From: Staphylococcus devriesei
Lineage (GTDB): Bacteria; Bacillota; Bacilli; Staphylococcales; Staphylococcaceae
Assembly (NCBI RefSeq): GCF_002902625.1
Contig: NZ_PPRG01000010.1
Location: 1 to 64,000 of the forward strand
Reading direction: 5' to 3'
DNA: 64,000 bases
The position numbers and the translations under genes are program-made. Within the stretch, counting starts at the first letter, position 1. Each line of letters begins with the position of its first letter. Shown in pieces: positions 58,883 through 64,000 of the stretch. The notes beneath the pieces were generated by a model. The model was given only the letters and a program-made list of their open reading frames with translations, was not told where the DNA came from and searched no databases.

Positions 58883-60159
58883 TTATGCTGGGATTTCAGT
58901 ACGTTTAGTACTATGTTTTCTGACGATAGCTGCTACTAAACTAGATACTGCTCCAAAGATAATAAATCCAATCATCATCCACATTGTTGAATTCATTTCA
59001 ATAGGATGTCCCATATAAATGATTTGTCTTAGTGTTGTTGTATAGTGTGTGAATGGGTCAATGTCATATACCCATGTTTGATAACCTTTAGGAAGCATCT
59101 GTTTTGGTAATGTAATCAGTTGCATACTAAAGAACATTAATAATACAAAGATTGGGAGTGATTTCATACCAAGCTATACCATGATACCTAAGATTAACCC
59201 GATAAATCCTAAGATTGAAATAGCTAAGAAGATTGCTACACGATTAGTATGAACAAATTCAAAGCCTAATACACCATGCATGAAGTAAACATACGCGAAA
59301 CTTGCAACAAACGCTGTAACAACTGCTAATAACATTTGACCAAATGACGCAATGATTCTGTGTTGAATTTTAAAGTTGTTACTAGTTCTGAATGCAAAGA
59401 ATAATAATACTGATGCTACTAATGAACTCATCCATACTGGCATAAACATTAAGAATGGAGCATTACCGCCACCTTGGTGATCTTTAACTTTATTAATTGT
59501 TTTGTTATCCACTTTAACTGGATTAGTTATACCTTTAATATCTGAAGCATTCACTTTCACATCTTGTTTTTCTAATGTTTTAAGCTTTGAGATGTAATTT
59601 GTTTATTTAAATTACTACCCATACCATCTAAAACATTGCCTGTAATTTGAGATGCTTGCATACTTGCACCTTTATTTACAATTGTTTTGAATGTTGCTTT
59701 TTTAACGTCAACTTTTTGGTTACCCATTTTTTCTTGCATTTGTTTGGCAGCAGCTGCTGGTACTTCTCCAGATTCCACTTTCTCTTTCATTTCAGCCTTT
59801 TTGCTATCCATTACTACTTTTTGTGTTTTACTCATCGCATTTTTAGAAAAGTCTTTATTAAAAATAGCTGCCCCGTAATATTTTTCATCTTCAAGACCTT
59901 TTTTAATATCTGATTCTTTGTCCACTTTAACCCATTTAACAGTGTCTGAATCACTATCCATTAATTTATCTTCAATTTTATTCCCGATATTTACTTTATT
60001 ACCTTGAATGTCTACACCTTTGTCATTATTAACTATTGCGATTGGCATTTATTTAGGTTTAGGGTTAAACGCAGGATAGAATGCCAAAGCGAATAATGCT
60101 AATAATGCAATCGCTGCAATTGGTGCAAGCCATAGTAATTTACTTTTAAAAATATTCAT
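58883..60159 (-). pseudogene. YhgE/Pip-type membrane protein gene with three lesions
   Basis: The natural start is the ATG at 60159 (MNIFKSKLLWLAP, after AAGGAGG). An in-frame TAA at 60049-60051 follows codon 36. A missing base near 59585-59588 shifts the frame after NKQITSQ, and an in-frame TAG lies at 59174-59176. Restoring one base gives exactly 426 codons, so all else is in register. The intact form would have one N-terminal membrane segment, an extracellular domain and four to five C-terminal segments, like YhgE/ABC-2-type proteins. The divergent TetR gene may once have controlled it. Confidence 0.87.
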
Positions 60160-60324
60160 GAATATTATACCTCCTTAAATTTACTGAACAATGTGTTGAA
60201 TATTTAGTACGTTGTAAATTATAATAAGGAGGTTAAAAATTAACAATAGTCAATTATTTGCATACCGTATGTTATTGAACATATTTTATATTATTGTCTA
60301 TTAACTATCAGGAGGTCGTTATTT

Positions 60325-60939
60325 ATGAAAGAAGATAGGCGTGTTCGTAAAACTAAGACGGCCATTAAAAAAGCTTTTACAGATTTGCTAAAACAAAAAG
60401 ATCTCGACAAGATAACTATTCAAGATATTTCAAATTTAGCTGATATTAATCGTGGAACTTTTTATTTACATTACGAAGACAAATATTCTCTTTTAGATGA
60501 TATGGAAGATGAATGTATTGGTGAAATTGAGTCATTATCTCAATTTAATCAATTAGAAGGCAATAACCCCGAAGATATCGCAAATATGTTCATAAACGAT
60601 ATTTTGTCCAATATTTTACAGCATATTGCTGATAACATGGAGTTTTATCACACTATCTTACAATTAGAGCGTAAAAGTAAATTGGAAAATAAAATTCACA
60701 CTTTAATGCAAGAAAATATGCAAAATTTCATAAGCATTGACCATGAAATTGACGGCATACCTGAAATGTACTTTCATAGTTATGTGTCAGGTGCTACAAT
60801 TTCAACTATTAAGTACTGGGTAAGAGATAATAACCGAATATCAGTTGAAGACTTAACACAACACATTTTCAAAATTATCTATAATGGACCACTCAGAATT
60901 ATGGTTAAAAACCATTACAAGCGTACTAAAATTAACTAA
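60325..60939 (+). CDS. TetR-family regulator
   Basis: The 204-residue protein has an N-terminal helix-turn-helix (KITIQDISNLADINRGTFYL HYEDKYSLL, about 30-58) and a helical TetR_C_8 ligand domain. GGAGG precedes the ATG. It is divergent from the broken YhgE-type gene, the usual arrangement for regulators that control such membrane proteins. It seems intact although its probable target is not. The corA-like gene starts 31 bases downstream and may be cotranscribed. Confidence 0.85.
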   Translation: MKEDRRVRKTKTAIKKAFTDLLKQKDLDKITIQDISNLADINRGTFYLHYEDKYSLLDDMEDECIGEIESLSQFNQLEGNNPEDIANMFINDILSNILQHIADNMEFYHTILQLERKSKLENKIHTLMQENMQNFISIDHEIDGIPEMYFHSYVSGATISTIKYWVRDNNRISVEDLTQHIFKIIYNGPLRIMVKNHYKRTKIN

Positions 60940-60970
60940 AACTAAGAAAATATGAAAGGAATCATTAACC

Positions 60971-61912
60971 ATGCTAACTGCATATAAACATTCAGCAACA
61001 AACGAAATTGTTGAAACTACGTTAGATCATTCTGCATCATGGATTAATGTTGTAGAACCTGAAAGAGAAGAAGTTGAAGAGTTAATTGAAAAATTTAATC
61101 TTCCTGAAGACTTTATTCGAGACCCATTGGATGCCGATGAAAGTGCGCGTATAGAATATGATGAAGATACAGGTTACTCCCTTATCATCATTGACTTACC
61201 TATTGTGAGTTCATCAAGTCGTCGCGTATTGTCTTTCGTTACCATTCCTTTAGGTATCGTTATCGGTAAGGGTCTTGTTCTAACGATTTGTGACGCTGAA
61301 AATGAATTTTTAGAAAATTACGCACGTCAAGATGACGTTAATTTAAAATATCACAGTCGTTTCGCGCTAGATATTTTACTAACGATTTCAAATCACTACA
61401 ACAGAAATTTAAGACTTTTAAATAAATCACGAATTCGTATTGAACGTGAACTAAAAAATAATATTACGAATAAACAGCTTTATAAACTTATGGAAGTCGA
61501 AAAAAGCTTAGTCTACTTCTTAGCTGCTTTAAAAGGTAATGACACGGTAATTAAAAAATTATTCCGCTTACCTGCGATTAAGCGATTTGAAGATGATGAG
61601 GATTTATTAGAAGACTTAGTGATTGAAAATAACCAAGCGATTGAAACTACGGAATTGTATACTGGTATCTTAGAGAGTGTAACTACTTCGTATTCTTCTC
61701 TATTATCCAATGAAATGAATACAATTATGAAAACTTTAACTCTATTTACAGTTTTACTTACGTTACCTACCTTAGTATTTAGTTTCTTTGGTATGAACGT
61801 GCCACTTCCGATTGATGATAAAAGTTATGCCTCTTGGATTATTATCCTTGTCATATCCTTAATTCTTGTCACTATTGTTGGTATTTTCTTATGGCGTAAA
61901 CAGAAACTTTAA
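60971..61912 (+). CDS. CorA-family divalent cation transporter
   Basis: This 313-residue protein has the CorA layout: an N-terminal cytosolic alpha/beta domain, a long stalk helix, and two C-terminal membrane segments (about 248-270 and 285-305). The pore motif FFGMNVP lies between them (GMN near 273-275). It resembles the CorA subgroup with short N-terminal domains that moves Mg2+ or Co2+. It may compensate for the frameshifted corA at 21059. A 17-bp-stem terminator follows. Confidence 0.9.
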   Translation: MLTAYKHSATNEIVETTLDHSASWINVVEPEREEVEELIEKFNLPEDFIRDPLDADESARIEYDEDTGYSLIIIDLPIVSSSSRRVLSFVTIPLGIVIGKGLVLTICDAENEFLENYARQDDVNLKYHSRFALDILLTISNHYNRNLRLLNKSRIRIERELKNNITNKQLYKLMEVEKSLVYFLAALKGNDTVIKKLFRLPAIKRFEDDEDLLEDLVIENNQAIETTELYTGILESVTTSYSSLLSNEMNTIMKTLTLFTVLLTLPTLVFSFFGMNVPLPIDDKSYASWIIILVISLILVTIVGIFLWRKQKL

Positions 61913-61958
61913 ATATTTTAAGAAGACAAATTAGAATTCATTCGCACTTCTAAAGTAT

Positions 61959-62010
61959 AAACAAGGCAATTTCTATTCATATCATTAGAAATTGCCTTGT
62001 TTATTTATTA
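61959..62010. terminator. Bidirectional terminator, corA-like / scrA
   Basis: AAACAAGGCAATTTCTA pairs perfectly with TAGAAATTGCCTTGTTT over 17 bases, then ATTTATTA follows. It separates the convergent corA-like gene and scrA. Confidence 0.9.
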
Positions 62011-62018
62011 CCCGCTCC

Positions 62019-63461
62019 TTATTCAACGGCAGCTTTATACATTTTTCTACGAGATAATATTAACGTAATAGTTACTGAAACAATAAATGCAATTAGCATA
62101 CCTATAAAGTAATGTAACCAACCTGAATGTGCAGGATTAATTGAAATGAAACCTGGAAGTCCAGCAGTACCTAAGGCAATTGCTTTAACTTTAAAGAATG
62201 ATATATATGCTGCGCCAACAGCTGAACCTACAATGGCACCAATAAATGGATATCTTAATTTTAAGTTAACACCAAACATAGCTGGTTCAGTGATACCTAA
62301 TAATGCTGAAATACCTGCTGCGGAAGCGACACCTTTAAGTTTTTTATTATTTTTAATAATTAAGAATGCTGCTAAAGCTGCGCCACCTTGGGCAACGTTA
62401 GACATTGTAGCTATCGGGAAGATAAATGAACCTCCCGTTTTAGCTTGGTCTGCAATAAGCGTAGTTTCTACTGCTATAAAGCTATGATGCATACCTGTTA
62501 TAACAATTGGCGCATAGAATAACCCGAAGATAAATCCACCAATGGCTCCACCGAATTCGTATAGCCAAGTTAAGCCGTCTGATAACCAGTAACCGAGTTG
62601 ACGCGTAATAGGTCCTACAAATAAGAATGTTAGAAACGCTGTGACTAAGATAGATAATAACGGTGTTAGTAAATTATCTAATACTGTAGGTATGACTTTA
62701 CGTAACCACTTTTCAATAGTAGCTAAGATATAAGCTGCAACTAACATCGGTAATACTTGCCCTTGGTAACCTACCTGATTTATATGTAAGCCAAATAAAT
62801 CCCAATGTGGAATAGCTTTGCCTGCTTCTACTGCTTTTGGAAAATCGTACGCACTCATTAATGTTGGATGAACTAAAATCATACCTAATGCTGCGCCTAA
62901 GAATGGGTTGCCTCCAAAGCGTTTAGCAGCACTGAAGCCTATAAGTATCGGTAACAATGTAAATGGCGCATTCGCGAAGATATTAATCATTTCTGCTAAA
63001 CCAGCAAATTGACTATGCACCTCGATAAACGATCGATTATCATAAAATAAGTCTGGGGCAGTTAGAAGATTATTAATCCCCATTAATAAACCACCTGCAA
63101 CGATAGCAGGAATAATAGGAACAAAGATATCAGATAACATCTTCACAAAACGTTGTAAGGGGTTCATATTTTTCGAAGATTTATCTTTAACATCAGCAGT
63201 GGTTGATGCCTATTTACCAGTCAGTTTTTCTAATTCATTAAATACTTTATTGACCGTTCCAGAGCCAATAATAATTTGATATTGTCCCCCAGTTGAAAAT
63301 GTTCCTTTAACTACATCCATGTTAGCTAATTGTTCTTCATCTACTTTACTCTCGTCATTTAGTACAAGTCTGAGCCTTGTAGCACAGTGAGCCATAGCAT
63401 CTAAGTTTTCTTCTCCGCCAATAGCTTGTAATATATCTTCAGCTGATTGCTTATAATTCAT
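62019..63461 (-). pseudogene. scrA: Sucrose PTS permease gene scrA interrupted by a stop codon
   Basis: The frame starts at 63461 (MNYKQSAEDIL, after GAGGAGG). It encodes a full EIIB domain with the phospho-Cys in AHCATRLRLVLND, ending at an in-frame TAG at 63210-63212. The same frame continues without further stops: ASTTADVKDKSSKNMNPLQ, then the EIIC domain with GITEPAMFGVNLKLRYPF. Total length is 480 codons, the usual ScrA size. No ribosome binding site precedes MNPLQ, so separate translation of EIIC is doubtful. A change of GAG or CAG to TAG would explain it. Paired operators lie upstream. Confidence 0.88.
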
Positions 63462-63482
63462 TCAATTGTCCTCCTCTTCGAT

Positions 63483-63522
63483 GGAACCGGTTCTAATACT
63501 TATCGATATTGTAACCGGTTCC
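63483..63522. promoter_or_regulatory. Paired LacI-type operators upstream of scrA
   Basis: GGAACCGGTTCT (63483-63494) and GTAACCGGTTCC (63511-63522) share the palindromic core AACCGGTT, centred 28 bases apart. They lie 22-61 bases upstream of the scrA start. Such sites are typical of the LacI-family sucrose repressor ScrR, whose gene is not in the window. Confidence 0.82.
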
Positions 63523-63667
63523 AAAATAGAAAGCAATATCTTTTTTTAATTTTCTAAAATTAGACAAATTTAGTTATACAGACATGTACCTCGCACTTTT
63601 AGGGAAAATAAATAATAGAACTTGCGAATAAAATTAGTATAGTTAATGATTTTAAAGGAGATGACCT

Positions 63668-64000
63668 ATGAAAGAACGTGGATATATTGAAAAGCTATGG
63701 AGAGAAGAAAAATATCATATTTTATTTCATAGCCAATATTATTATGAAGAAATTCGACAATTATTAAAAGATTCTCCTAGTTTAGAAGAGGTACAACATA
63801 TGATTGATAAAGGACTTCGGGAAGAACCTACTAAAGGATCAATTATTAATACTTATGACCATATGTGGGGCTATTTTAAAAAGAAAGCTACTAGTTCTGA
63901 AAAAGCTCATTCTCTCTCGTTGAAAGAAGATTTTATCAACGACAATATTTCTAGCACCGAATTGCTTAATTTCCTAAAAACACTTGCCGATAAATACAAA
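63668..64000 (+). CDS. DUF1722 (YbgA-like) protein, 5' part
   Basis: The frame opens at ATG 63668 after AAAGGAG and runs to the window edge without a stop, giving at least 111 codons. It begins MKERGYIEKLWREEKYHIL, with FHSQYYYEEIRQLLK and NTYDHMWGYFKKKA. These recall the helical DUF1722 domain found alone or fused to photolyases. The family's function is unknown. The 3' end lies outside the window, so total length is unknown. It is divergent from scrA. Confidence 0.7.
   Translation, partial: MKERGYIEKLWREEKYHILFHSQYYYEEIRQLLKDSPSLEEVQHMIDKGLREEPTKGSIINTYDHMWGYFKKKATSSEKAHSLSLKEDFINDNISSTELLNFLKTLADKYK

Noticed and set aside
59647..59913. Plus-strand frames over the YhgE-type pseudogene
   Set aside because: They are antisense to a gene whose decayed frames account for the region fully. 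No ribosome binding site is present.
59174..63212. TAG codons in the YhgE-type gene and scrA as evidence of stop-codon recoding
   Set aside because: No suppressor tRNA is visible and one of the three stops is TAA. Simple nonsense mutations explain the data.

Overview
The window is chromosomal DNA from a Staphylococcus, most likely a coagulase-negative species. The DNA is AT-rich, and the genes are closely packed with AGGAGG-type ribosome binding sites. Many products are recognisable staphylococcal proteins: TcaR/TcaA/TcaB, HrtAB/HssRS, LyrA (SpdC), MepR/MepA, and FepABC with TatAC. From memory the gene order broadly follows the glvC-to-scrA segment of S. aureus, but the proteins are too diverged to be S. 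aureus. I cannot name the species. I see no tRNA or rRNA gene, phage, insertion sequence, CRISPR array or resistance island, so this is core chromosome with a few lineage-specific insertions and several broken genes.

Layout. 0-5.5 kb: small membrane proteins, a HAD phosphatase, a 42-residue cationic peptide gene, an unknown 176-residue protein, and an alpha-glucoside-type PTS permease with its divergent RpiR regulator. 5.5-24 kb: housekeeping and transport genes (NhaC antiporter, flavin reductase, SDR, M20 amidohydrolase, hutG, lyrA/spdC, rpiA, MOSC protein, galM, XRE/DUF3169 pair, DNA glycosylase, gltS, fni, frameshifted corA, thioesterase, esterase-like protein). 24-32 kb: efflux and teicoplanin-response genes (EmrAB-like pump with divergent TetR regulator, tcaRAB). 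32-39.6 kb: haem detoxification (hrtAB divergent from hssRS), a LytTR/DUF3021 pair and mqo. 39.8-45.4 kb: lctP flanked by a GT4 glycosyltransferase and a CDP-glycerol glycerophosphotransferase-like protein, then a frameshifted acetyltransferase. 45.5-50.4 kb: tatAC converging on the fepABC iron-uptake operon. 50.7-58.8 kb: oxidoreductases, a YcnI/CopCD/DUF2871 operon and mepRA. 58.9-64 kb: a decayed YhgE-type gene with a divergent TetR gene, a second CorA protein, scrA interrupted by a stop codon, and the 5' part of a DUF1722 gene.

Control sites fit the genes: an HssR direct repeat between hrtB and hssR, a Rex operator before lctP, Fur boxes before fepA and the ferredoxin-NADP reductase, MepR palindromes before mepR and mepA, paired operators before scrA, a cre site before glvC, and an inverted repeat between the TetR and EmrAB genes. 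Most convergent genes are separated by strong hairpin terminators, some sharing the same stem sequence. A roughly 200-bp structured intergenic repeat occurs three times.

Four reading frames are interrupted (corA, a GNAT gene, the YhgE-type gene, scrA). The two genes with in-frame stop codons are probably true pseudogenes. The two with only a single missing base could be assembly errors.
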